Made by a program: the position numbers and the translations under genes. This document shows, piece after piece, positions 17,197 to 24,828 of a stretch of DNA of 64,000 nucleotides. The stretch comes from Candidatus Thermochlorobacteriaceae bacterium. Lineage in GTDB: Bacteria; Bacteroidota; Chlorobiia; Chlorobiales; Thermochlorobacteraceae. The notes under the pieces are model-generated. The model was not told where the DNA came from. It saw only the letters and a program-made list of their open reading frames with translations, and did no database searches. The stretch covers positions 1-64,000 of the forward strand of contig JAJUFC010000001.1 of assembly GCA_029263855.1 (NCBI GenBank), in the 5' to 3' direction. The stretch's first letter is position 1. Every line of letters begins with the position of its first letter.

Positions 17197-17903
17197 TGGG
17201 ACGCATTTTCGAGAAACGAAAAGACAAAATGTTTGCGCGTTGGGCGAAAATGTCCAAAGCGTTTACCAAAATCGGGCGTGAAATTGCGATTGCGGTCAAA
17301 CTTGGCGGACCAGACCCAAACGGCAACGCACGTTTGCGTCGGGCGATTCAAAACGCCAAGAGCGTCAATATGCCCAAAGACCGCATCGAGAACGCCATCA
17401 AGCGTGCATCGTCGAAAGAAGATGCGGATTTTCAAGAGCTTGTCTATGAAGGCTACGCGCCGCACGGCATTGCATTGATTGTTGAAGCGGCGACTGACAA
17501 TCCCACGCGAACCGTCGCCAATGTGCGTATGCACTTCAATCGGCACGGAGGCTCGCTGGGTGCGAATGGCTCGGTCTCGTTTATGTTCGAGCGCAAAGGC
17601 GTCTTCAAAATCAACCCCGCTGGAAAAAATCTCGAAGAGTTGGAACTTGAACTCATTGATTACGGCGCGGAAGAATTTTTAGTCGAAGAAGACGACGTGC
17701 TCATTTACACATCGTTCAACGACTTTGCAACAATGCAAAAGCACTTGGAAGAACAAAAAATAGAAGTACAACTTTCCGCCCTGCAATACATTCCAACCAC
17801 GACGACTGAACTTTCCGAAGAGCAAGAAAAAGAAGTAAACGAACTGATCGAAGCGTTGGAAGAAGAAGACGACGTGCAAGCCGTTTATCACAATATGAAA
17901 TGA
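17196..17903 (+). CDS. YebC/PmpR family protein
   Basis: A 235-residue protein matching the YebC family over its full length. It shows FEKRKDKMFARWAKMSKAFTK at the start, then GGPDPNGNARLR, the NMPKDRIENAIKRA helix, YEGYAPHG and a C-terminal acidic helix with IEALEEEDDVQAVYHNM. YebC proteins are described as transcriptional regulators and more recently as ribosome-associated factors that help with difficult stretches such as proline runs. The family usually begins with MAGHSKW, which is absent; the protein starts directly with MGRIFEKRK, a variant seen in the Bacteroidota-type subfamily. The start codon overlaps the stop of the membrane-protein gene. Confidence 0.92.
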   Translation: MGRIFEKRKDKMFARWAKMSKAFTKIGREIAIAVKLGGPDPNGNARLRRAIQNAKSVNMPKDRIENAIKRASSKEDADFQELVYEGYAPHGIALIVEAATDNPTRTVANVRMHFNRHGGSLGANGSVSFMFERKGVFKINPAGKNLEELELELIDYGAEEFLVEEDDVLIYTSFNDFATMQKHLEEQKIEVQLSALQYIPTTTTELSEEQEKEVNELIEALEEEDDVQAVYHNMK

Positions 17904-17918
17904 CGCAATATGAAATGA
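17891..17918. repeat. 13-bp direct duplication across the yebC stop
   Basis: CAATATGAAATGA occurs at 17891-17903 and again at 17906-17918, period 15. The first copy holds the yebC stop codon and both copies contain candidate starts of the next gene. Confidence 0.85.
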
Positions 17919-18142
17919 ACAAACGAATGAAAGTCTATTTGCTCAAAACGAAGGGCAAAGGCGTTGTGCCCGATTACATTCAAGTGCGCGACGAACATCA
18001 AAGCATCATCGGTTACTTCAAAGCGAGCAACATTGAAAAAGGATTAGATGAAATCCGCCTCGAAGACCCTCTGCGACGCAAAGCCGCATCGGAAATTTTT
18101 GAAAAATTAGAATTTGGAAAAATGATTCAAGCGGAACTCTAA
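17900..18142 (+). CDS. Small conserved-looking protein of unknown function
   Basis: An 80-residue soluble, basic protein that I do not recognise. It reads MKVYLLKTKGKGVVPDYIQVRD after a short lead and ends with a helical KAASEIFEKLEFGKMIQAEL. Three in-frame ATGs are possible (17900, 17915, 17927). The first overlaps the yebC stop as ATGA but lies in a duplicated sequence, so 17927 (MKVYLLK) may be the true start. Its stop overlaps the next start as TAATG. Codon character resembles its neighbours, which supports a real gene. Confidence 0.6.
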   Translation: MTQYEMNKRMKVYLLKTKGKGVVPDYIQVRDEHQSIIGYFKASNIEKGLDEIRLEDPLRRKAASEIFEKLEFGKMIQAEL

Positions 18143-18360
18143 TGACCTTCGAGGCGCGACTGCGAAAAAATCTACTGCGCCTATGGCTTCTCGGAATAAT
18201 GGTCAATACGATAATTCTCTTTTGGGTTGGCGCGGGAAATTTTTCTATCATCGCGCTTTTACTGATTGCGCTTGGGCTTGCAAGCCTCAATGCAATCATT
18301 GCAGGATTGATTTACCTTGCATTATTGGCGTTTTACAAGAGAGGAAAATTCTTTCATTAA
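18142..18360 (+). CDS. Small two-helix membrane protein
   Basis: A 72-residue protein with a basic N-terminus (MTFEARLRKNLLRL) and two hydrophobic helices at ~13-38 and ~42-64, ending in basic residues. It resembles small ATP-synthase-I-like or holin-sized proteins only in topology, and no family is assigned. It is translationally coupled to the upstream gene (TAATG) and lies 13 nt before the TPR regulator. Confidence 0.5.
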   Translation: MTFEARLRKNLLRLWLLGIMVNTIILFWVGAGNFSIIALLLIALGLASLNAIIAGLIYLALLAFYKRGKFFH

Positions 18361-18373
18361 AAAGGCAAGTCAA

Positions 18374-20425
18374 ATGACGACCGATGCGCTACTTTCTCAA
18401 CTTGACGCCTGCCAAAGCGATACAGAGCGCGCGTCGCTCTTGAACAAACTTTCGTTTGCCCTTCGCACCAGCAATCCCGCTCAAAGTTTAATCCATTCAC
18501 AAGAAGCCCTTGCCCTTTCACAAAAGTTGGGCGATACACGTCTTGTTGCATCGAGCTTTTACCATCTCGGCGTCGCTAAAAATTTTCTCTCGCGATACGG
18601 CGACGCTTTAAGCGACTATCAATCGGCGCTTGAAATTTATTTGACTCTCCGCGCCACGCTTGAGGTCGGAATGACGTTGCAACAAATGGGAATTTGTCTT
18701 CATCGACAAGGCGCGTATTTGGAAGCCTTGCGCCATCACTCGCAAGCCTTCGCGCTCTTCGAGGAGTTGAATCATAAAATCGGATTGGCGCACTCATCGG
18801 GCAACATCGCCAATGTGCATTACCGCTTGCGAAACTATGAAACGGCAATGGCATATTACTTGCGCTTTCTTGGGCTTGGCGAGGAGCAAGGCGACCTTTA
18901 CTGTCAAGAAACCGCGCTCTCGAACCTCTCCGTCGTTTGCCACGCGACGAAAAATTTTACCAAAGCGCTGGACTTCGGATTTCGCGCGCTTGAAATTTCA
19001 AAACGCACGAACAACCTTTGGCAGCAAGGCGCGACGCGGCACAACATCGCAATGAGCTATACAGGGCTTAAAGAATTTGGAAGCGCGATTTCATTTTACA
19101 GCGAAGCCGTAGAAACGGCTCGAAGCATCGGCGATTTACAAGGCGTGTGCGCATCGCTCTCGAGTTTGGGTGAAGTTTTTATTGAGAACAAACAGCCCGC
19201 CGAAGCCGCCGCGCTCTTTGAACAATCAGCGCAGATTGCCAATCAAATCGGCGACCGCTCAACCTTTCTTTCAAGCAAAATTGGGTTTTCACACACGCTT
19301 ATTGAAACGGAAAACGCACAACTCGCCATAGAAACCTTATCAGCCGTTCAAGAGCAAGTGATCGAACTCGGCGACAAAGCCCTCTCGCTCGCGCTCAATG
19401 AAACCTTCGCAACCGCTTATCGCCGATTGAATCAAACCGAAACAGCAAGCGCGTTTCAAAAAGAAGCGGAGAAACTCAAAGCCGAACTCGAAAGCAAAGA
19501 ATCTTATGAGAAAATTCGCGCCTTGCTCTTGCAACGCGAAAGCGAACAACTCTTGAAGCAATTGAGACAATCCCGACTTGGCGTTAGTGAAGAAAATTGG
19601 CTCTCGGTTATTCAAACGAATTTTTCAAATAAGGATTTGAAACAGAAACCCGCAAGCCCAATCGTCAAGGTGAAAACCTTTGGCGATTTCAAAGTAAGCG
19701 TTGCAGAGCGCGAGCTCAAGACAAGCGACTGGGGACAAAAGAAAGCTCGAGACATGTTTAAAATTTTACTGCTTCATCACAAAACCGCAATGAACGCCGA
19801 TGAACTCATCGAACTCGTTTGGGGCGACGCATCGCGAAAAAATAAAAACGCCAAAGCCTCGCTCTTGAACGCGATTTCATTTATTCGTAAAGCCCTTGAA
19901 CCCGACCTGCAATCTCATCAGCCATCAAGGTTTATCGCCTCAAAAGACCAAACCTACACGCTCGACTTGGGCGAAACTGCAGAGATTGATTTTTTACGAT
20001 TCAAATCGCTTATCGTCCAAGCGAAAAAAGCCGCGACGGAAGAAACGCGACAACGCATGCTCGAACAATCCGTTCTACTCTATGAAGGCGATTTCTTGAA
20101 AGAAAATCTTTACGACGAATGGTCATCGTTTGAGCGCGAATCGCTGAAAGAGCAATATCTCGCTACGCTCCTCGCGCTTGCCAAGTTGATGCACAAGCAA
20201 AGCAATGGCGACGGCGCGCAGTTGTTCGCCGAAAAAATGCTCGAAATCGACCGCGTCTTTGAACCCGCATTTCAAATCTTGTTCGAGATTCATAACGAGA
20301 AACGCGATCTTTCCGCGCTTCAACGTCTCTATCGCGCCGCCGTTGAAGCATTTGGAAAAGAATTTTCCGCGCCTCCGCCTGAAACGATTCAAGCGTGGAA
20401 GAAGCGCGAACCGCGTTTGAAATAA
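18374..20425 (+). CDS. TPR protein with C-terminal SARP-like winged helix and BTAD domain
   Basis: A 683-residue cytoplasmic regulator. Residues ~20-390 are tetratricopeptide repeats (for example MGICLHRQGAYLEALRHHSQA). A charged coiled coil covers ~365-400. An OmpR-type winged helix lies at ~430-530 (VKTFGDFKVSV, KKARDMFKILLLHHK, NADELIELVWGD, ASLLNAISFIRKALEP). A bacterial transcriptional activation domain follows at ~535-675. Streptomyces SARP regulators have the winged helix at the N-terminus and TPRs at the end; here the order is reversed. It probably senses a partner through the TPRs and controls nearby genes. Candidates are the secreted proteins downstream. An upstream ATG at 18317 would overlap the previous gene, so I use 18374. 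Confidence 0.85.
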   Translation: MTTDALLSQLDACQSDTERASLLNKLSFALRTSNPAQSLIHSQEALALSQKLGDTRLVASSFYHLGVAKNFLSRYGDALSDYQSALEIYLTLRATLEVGMTLQQMGICLHRQGAYLEALRHHSQAFALFEELNHKIGLAHSSGNIANVHYRLRNYETAMAYYLRFLGLGEEQGDLYCQETALSNLSVVCHATKNFTKALDFGFRALEISKRTNNLWQQGATRHNIAMSYTGLKEFGSAISFYSEAVETARSIGDLQGVCASLSSLGEVFIENKQPAEAAALFEQSAQIANQIGDRSTFLSSKIGFSHTLIETENAQLAIETLSAVQEQVIELGDKALSLALNETFATAYRRLNQTETASAFQKEAEKLKAELESKESYEKIRALLLQRESEQLLKQLRQSRLGVSEENWLSVIQTNFSNKDLKQKPASPIVKVKTFGDFKVSVAERELKTSDWGQKKARDMFKILLLHHKTAMNADELIELVWGDASRKNKNAKASLLNAISFIRKALEPDLQSHQPSRFIASKDQTYTLDLGETAEIDFLRFKSLIVQAKKAATEETRQRMLEQSVLLYEGDFLKENLYDEWSSFERESLKEQYLATLLALAKLMHKQSNGDGAQLFAEKMLEIDRVFEPAFQILFEIHNEKRDLSALQRLYRAAVEAFGKEFSAPPPETIQAWKKREPRLK

Positions 20426-20597
20426 TAATTCCGCTATTTTTTTCTCCTGCTAAATCTTTTTCAAAAAAAGACTTAGAGAAGAGCCTGAAACTTTTCTCCT
20501 CACATTCATGAGTTTTCCATGAGAGTGGAAATGCACCTTGCCTGCGTGTTTGAATCGCCGTGATTTCTGTCGGATTGATTCTCTTGACTTTTGAGAA

Positions 20598-20819
20598 ATG
20601 CTGAATCGAGAAACCTTCATTTTGCGAATGGCTCTGCTTGGCGCGTCGGCGGAGAAGGAGAAAAAAATCGTCTTTTCTCTGCAAAGCGTCAGCACCGGCG
20701 AGTCGTTTTCTTTTGCATCGAGTAGCGACTTAGAGCGGTTTCTCAATCAACGCGACCTTTCAAAAGACGATGAGCAATCAAGTTCGGAACAAGGCGACTC
20801 GGCGCAAATCAACAACTAA
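20598..20819 (+). CDS. Small protein with a short beta-type core, unknown function
   Basis: A 73-residue protein. Its middle, VFSLQSVSTGESFSFASSSDLERFL, has the pattern of small one-domain proteins in which a strand with S-x-x-TGE is followed by F-x-S-x-x-x-L-x-x-FL. These are often found beside large TPR or AfsR-like regulators. This is a pattern judgement. The C-terminus is acidic and serine-rich. It lies 172 nt after the TPR regulator and 13 nt before the secreted protein. A real but unassigned gene is likelier than chance. Confidence 0.5.
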   Translation: MLNRETFILRMALLGASAEKEKKIVFSLQSVSTGESFSFASSSDLERFLNQRDLSKDDEQSSSEQGDSAQINN

Positions 20820-20832
20820 AACATCAACAAAA

Positions 20833-22242
20833 ATGAAACGCATTTTCTCTCTGCTGGTCTTAATGGCAATATGGATTGTATCATTGAGTTTGAGCGCGCA
20901 GACGCCAAGTGCCACACTTTTGGGAAATCCTACGCCGAATATCCCGCAGACGCTCTCGTATCAAGGCATTTTGACGGACGGCAATGGGAATCCTGTTCCC
21001 GACGGCAATTACAATGTGACTTTTTCATTCTACAACGTTGCCACAGGCGGAACCGCGCTATTCACGCGAGGACCGATTAGCGTCTCAACTTCAAAAGGAC
21101 TTTTTGCAACGATTCTCGGAACGGGAAGCGCGAACAACAGCCCGTTGCCGTTTTCGCTTGGAGACGCGCAACATTGGATTGGCGTAAAAGTCGGCACGAA
21201 TCCCGAACTCGCGCCGCGCGTTCAACTCACCAGCGTTCCTTACGCATTCACGGCGGGGCGGTTGTCTTTGCCATACTTTGATTCCACAGATGCGAGCATC
21301 GGCGTTGATATACGAAGCTCGACGAGTTCGTTCAGCGGCGCGGCGGTGCGCGGCACGGCGACTTCAAGCGGAAGCGGTGTGCGCGGCGAAGCCTTAACCA
21401 ACGGCTACGGCGTGCTTGGCGTCAGCCGAAGCGGCTACGGCGTGTATGGCGAAACAATCAATCCGAGCTCCTTTGCGGGCGGAGCATTTTCTCATCTCTC
21501 GGGCGGTCCTGCGCTTCGCACGTTCGGCGGCTATATCATCTTTGACACATTGGCGGGCACAGGAACGCGAATGGTTGTGGCAAGTCCGAGCGGATTTCTT
21601 TCCGCACAGCCGATTCCAAGCGGATTTACGTTGCCTTTCACGGGTTCAGGCACGGCGACGGCGGGCAATACGCTTTTGAGCGTAACCAACAACAATGCAA
21701 GCGGCGCAAATTCCACCGCGATTTACGGGCGTGCGCAGGGCGCGTCGGGCGGGTTGCAATCGGCGGCGGTGCGCGGCGACCATGCGGCGGCATCGGGAAA
21801 CGGCATCGGCGTGTATGGCACAAGCACGTCGTCAACGGGATTCGGCGTATTCGGCTCGAGCGCGAGCATCGGCGTTGCCGGAGCGACGACGTCCGAGTTC
21901 GGTTCGCCGGCGATTCGCGCCTCATTTGAGGGAACAGGCGCAGGAAACGCGCTGGAAATTCGCAACGGCGCAATCGTCGTCAGCGGCGCGAATCCAACCG
22001 CGTTCATCGTCAATAATGCCGCCAACAATGCCACTATCACGATTGATAGTCCGCTCTGCAACGGCGATTCCCAAGCGATTCTCATCGTAACAGCGAATAC
22101 TTCCGCAGGACCTTCGGCAAATTTCACCGCGCCATTCTCTGTTTTTTACAACACCGGCGCGGCTCGATGGGTGATTGCGCGAATGGACGGCGTCGCGCTT
22201 CCGCAAGCGGCGGCGTTTAATGTGCTGATCATCAAACGCTAA
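20833..22242 (+). CDS. Secreted protein with tail-fibre-like G-x-GVxG repeats
   Basis: A 469-residue exported protein. The signal peptide starts at MKRIFSLLVLMAIW and ends near SAQ-T. After it comes a domain with LSYQGILTDGNGNPVPDG...YNVTFSFYN and PRVQLTSVPYAFTAG, which is common in Bacteroidota/Chlorobi surface proteins. Residues ~170-390 contain repeated glycine-rich units such as GVRGEA, GYGVLGVS, GYGVYGET, GIGVYGTS and GFGVFGSS, like the beta-helical shafts of phage tail fibres. There is no T9SS tail on this protein; its short neighbour 14 nt downstream has one. A start at 20770 would overlap the previous gene, and 20833 begins exactly at the signal peptide. Confidence 0.75.
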   Translation: MKRIFSLLVLMAIWIVSLSLSAQTPSATLLGNPTPNIPQTLSYQGILTDGNGNPVPDGNYNVTFSFYNVATGGTALFTRGPISVSTSKGLFATILGTGSANNSPLPFSLGDAQHWIGVKVGTNPELAPRVQLTSVPYAFTAGRLSLPYFDSTDASIGVDIRSSTSSFSGAAVRGTATSSGSGVRGEALTNGYGVLGVSRSGYGVYGETINPSSFAGGAFSHLSGGPALRTFGGYIIFDTLAGTGTRMVVASPSGFLSAQPIPSGFTLPFTGSGTATAGNTLLSVTNNNASGANSTAIYGRAQGASGGLQSAAVRGDHAAASGNGIGVYGTSTSSTGFGVFGSSASIGVAGATTSEFGSPAIRASFEGTGAGNALEIRNGAIVVSGANPTAFIVNNAANNATITIDSPLCNGDSQAILIVTANTSAGPSANFTAPFSVFYNTGAARWVIARMDGVALPQAAAFNVLIIKR

Positions 22243-22256
22243 ACGGGAGACGAGCC

Positions 22257-22760
22257 ATGAAAATCAGTTTATTCATCATCGTCATTGTTGCGCTTCAATC
22301 GGCGAGTGCGCAAACGATTCGCTGGCAAGGCATCTCGTCGGGCGTTGCGATTGCGTCGGGAAGCGGACAAGTTCTCAGAAGTTTTTTTGCAGAGCCGATT
22401 GCGTCGGGCTACTCAGGCTTTGGCATCTATCAAGCGCAAACCATGCTTTCAGTTGGAGAAACGCAAACAAAAGCGCCATCGCGATTTCAATTAGAGCAGA
22501 ACTATCCGAATCCATTTAACCCAACGACGATTATCAAGTATCAACTTTCGGCATCGAGCGATGTGCGGTTAGAACTCTTTGATATGCTTGGCAGAAAGGT
22601 GGCGACGCTCGTCGATGCCAAGCAGAACGAGGGTTTGCATTCCGTCGCACTTAACGGGGCAAAGTTCGCGCTCTCATCGGGAACATATTTTTATCGCATT
22701 CAAGCGCGTTCAAGTTCCGGCGAGTTTGTAGCGACGCGCAAAATGATGTTGGTGAAGTAG
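22257..22760 (+). CDS. Miniature T9SS cargo: ~65-residue mature region plus type A sorting domain
   Basis: A 167-residue protein with a signal peptide (MKISLFIIVIVALQSASAQ) and a C-terminal T9SS type A domain. The latter shows [30 protein letters not shown] and KMMLVK from about residue 80 on. Only ~60 residues remain between them, with glycine-serine character (WQGISSGVAIASGSGQ). It could be a small surface protein or the remnant of a larger cargo. It lies 14 nt after the repeat protein and is likely co-transcribed, so the two may form a surface complex. The sorting domain resembles that at 41-316 closely in protein and partly in DNA. Confidence 0.8.
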   Translation: MKISLFIIVIVALQSASAQTIRWQGISSGVAIASGSGQVLRSFFAEPIASGYSGFGIYQAQTMLSVGETQTKAPSRFQLEQNYPNPFNPTTIIKYQLSASSDVRLELFDMLGRKVATLVDAKQNEGLHSVALNGAKFALSSGTYFYRIQARSSSGEFVATRKMMLVK

Positions 22761-22991
22761 AGAACGAGGAAAGGGGCGTGTGCGTGAAGTGCGCGGTGAG
22801 CGTTGTCGAGGTAATTTAGACGACGATTCAAAGCGCGCTTCAAGCCGAATAAGACGCGCTATTTTATGAAAAGAGACCCAAGAACGAACGCTGTGGTCGA
22901 TTTTTTCTGTAAGTGATTACAAAAAAACAACTTAAAAAGATGAAGAAATCGGCTCAAACAAGAAGAAAAACGTTGGCAACGCTTCATGCGC

Positions 22992-23007
22992 GCTGTAACT
23001 TTACAGC
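22992..23007. promoter_or_regulatory. Perfect 7-bp inverted repeat, possible operator
   Basis: GCTGTAA-CT-TTACAGC is a perfect palindrome with a 2-bp spacer, the size of a dimeric regulator site. It is ~750 nt from the next gene start, so its role is uncertain. Confidence 0.3.
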
Positions 23008-23265
23008 AGTTTCAGTGAAGTTAAATCTCTGAAGCGTTTATGATGGAAGTTCAAGGAAACAGCATACAGTCTATCGGTAAGAATTTCTGGAGACTTGTTG
23101 AGGTCTACATCTTTGTGATGATGTCGACGGTTTCTGGAAGTGCGATTACGAAAGATGTTGTTTTTGCCAAGTCGAAAGCAAAAGATAAGACTTTGCAAAC
23201 AGGCATTGAACTTTTCACCACACGCTCCTCTGCGCCGCCACACGCCGCTAATACTCCGAATCTTG

Positions 23266-23382
23266 AATATGAAAGTCAATATGAAAGTCGGGTAGAATCC
23301 GCAACTTGTGGGTGCGTTGCAGACCAACAAACTTTCAAGACTTCACGTTGCGCCATTGAAAAAGGACGCGCCATTGAAAAAG
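23266..23382. repeat. Two short tandem duplications in the gene-poor region
   Basis: AATATGAAAGTC is doubled head to tail at 23266-23289. GCGCCATTGAAAAAG occurs at 23350-23364 and 23368-23382, period 18. Confidence 0.8.
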
Positions 23383-23755
23383 AACATTTCACATGTGCCG
23401 CACGGCTTTTTGAAGCACGCTTATCCGCATTTGCGCATCAGTATGTTTTCCAAGAGCACATGCGGCACCATCTTCCACTCAACCTCGCTACTGAAAATCT
23501 ACCGCTCTTAATTTAATCCGCTTCCGCGCCACCTCTCTGCCGCGATTCGTTCCAAGAAGAAAATGAACGCTCTTTCTTGGGGAAAGCGTCGGCATCTTTG
23601 AATCATCGATTCAAAATCGTCCAAAAAATGTTGAAAGGCGAATGCGAAAAATGAACAACGCATTGCGCAAGCATCGCTACAAGGATTTATATCTGTTCTT
23701 TTTAGGAGAATAAACATTGTCAAACACAAACACTCTTTGAAAGGAGTAATAAACT

Positions 23756-24712
23756 ATGAATAAGTCATTTCTAAGAGGGATTTTTGTCGCCCTCGCATTT
23801 GTAACCGCACTCTCTATTGCGGGCTGTTCCGAAGACAACACAGGACCGCAAGAGCGCGTCGTCGTTGAAGGCTCGGTGACCTTCACTTACAACGGTCAGC
23901 CGATTACCGATGCGGCAAATTGGCCAAACACGATGGATACAAGCGCGGCGTTTCCTGGCAGAATGAAGTTGGCATTTGTGCCGCTTGACCCAGCAACCCG
24001 TCAACCGCGTCAAGGACCAGTTTCCGCCATTCCGGGATTAGGCAACGTGCCTGGCATTGAATTTAGCGCATTGCGAAACGGCGTTTATACCTTCACTTCC
24101 GAAATCGGACGTGATGGAAACGGAACTGTCATTGCATCGCTTCCGAAGGACATCTACGGAGTATATCCTACCTACGTGAATCCGTTCTACACCGGACAAG
24201 CCTCGCAACAGTTCCTGACCGGAGGCGTGGTCGCCGATTTGCGCAATCAAACTCGTGCAACCGTTCAAGACCAAGTTGAAATCAAAGTCGCCGAAGCCTT
24301 GATGCAATCGGGCAGAGCGGGAACGGCGACGCTGTCAGGCACGGTAACCTCAACGACGGGCACGGCGAATTGGCCCGAAGCGCCCGTTGGACCGCCACAA
24401 GCGTGGGCGCAAGGCTCGGAATTTATTGCGATGATGGGCAATCGCGTCGGCGCGCCGCCCGGACCGCCCGCCATCTTCATCATTTTGGGAAGACCCACGT
24501 CGGGCAACTCCGTGACATATGTGCGCAACCTTCCATTAGGCACTTATACCGACGTAAAAGTCTATCGATTCAGAGTGAATTCAAGCGTGCCCGGTGGCTT
24601 TGAAACCCTTGCGACGCTCGCCGAATTCCGACATCCTGTCACGCAACAAAACAGCATGACGATGGATAACACCAATCGTCAAGGCGTTTGGAACGCGACC
24701 ATCGCGCCGTAG
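23756..24712 (+). CDS. Lipoprotein preceding a TonB-dependent receptor
   Basis: A 318-residue lipoprotein. The signal peptide (MNKSFLRGIFVALAFVTALS) ends in the lipobox SIAGC, and the first mature residues are SEDNTGP. The body is rich in beta-strand-like segments and glycine/proline, with no enzyme motif I recognise. GAAAGGAG lies 7-14 nt before the start and can pair with CTCTTT just upstream, so the ribosome site may be partly folded. The gene is directly upstream of a TonB receptor (117 nt, with a terminator between them), so a surface lipoprotein partner role like SusD/HmuY is possible, but no such fold is recognisable. Confidence 0.7.
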   Translation: MNKSFLRGIFVALAFVTALSIAGCSEDNTGPQERVVVEGSVTFTYNGQPITDAANWPNTMDTSAAFPGRMKLAFVPLDPATRQPRQGPVSAIPGLGNVPGIEFSALRNGVYTFTSEIGRDGNGTVIASLPKDIYGVYPTYVNPFYTGQASQQFLTGGVVADLRNQTRATVQDQVEIKVAEALMQSGRAGTATLSGTVTSTTGTANWPEAPVGPPQAWAQGSEFIAMMGNRVGAPPGPPAIFIILGRPTSGNSVTYVRNLPLGTYTDVKVYRFRVNSSVPGGFETLATLAEFRHPVTQQNSMTMDNTNRQGVWNATIAP

Positions 24713-24724
24713 TCAATTCAAAGC

Positions 24725-24757
24725 AAGGGCGAGTCGCAGAGGCGGTTCGCCCTTTTT
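24725..24757 (+). terminator. Terminator between lipoprotein and TonB receptor genes
   Basis: AAGGGCGA (24725-24732) pairs with TCGCCCTT (24747-24754), followed by more T. It lies 12 nt after the lipoprotein stop, so the receptor is either separately transcribed or expressed by read-through. Confidence 0.75.
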
Positions 24758-24828
24758 GCTCAACGTTGTCTCATTATGAGAGAAAGAAGCGCAAACATTA
24801 CCCAACCCTTTTCAGGGAGAACTTTATT

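Larger units (their letters stand above)
22761..23755. other. Gene-poor kilobase with repeats and hairpins
   Basis: No convincing gene is present. The longest open frame (23040-23516) has mixed composition, cysteines scattered without pattern, and passes through two tandem duplications. Visible structure: a weak hairpin AGCGCG/CGCGCT (22832-22860), a palindrome at 22992-23007, duplications at 23266-23289 and 23350-23382, and an AT-rich leader before the lipoprotein gene. It may contain decayed coding sequence or an unrecognised RNA. Confidence 0.5.

Noticed and set aside
23040-23516. 158-codon open frame in the gene-poor kilobase
   Set aside because: No signal peptide, no domain, scattered cysteines, and it reads through two tandem duplications. 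Treated as chance or decayed sequence.
22761-23755. tRNA, RNase P RNA, SRP RNA or cobalamin riboswitch
   Set aside because: I searched by eye for the T-arm, GAGGAAAGTCC and B12-box type motifs and found none here or in other gaps.
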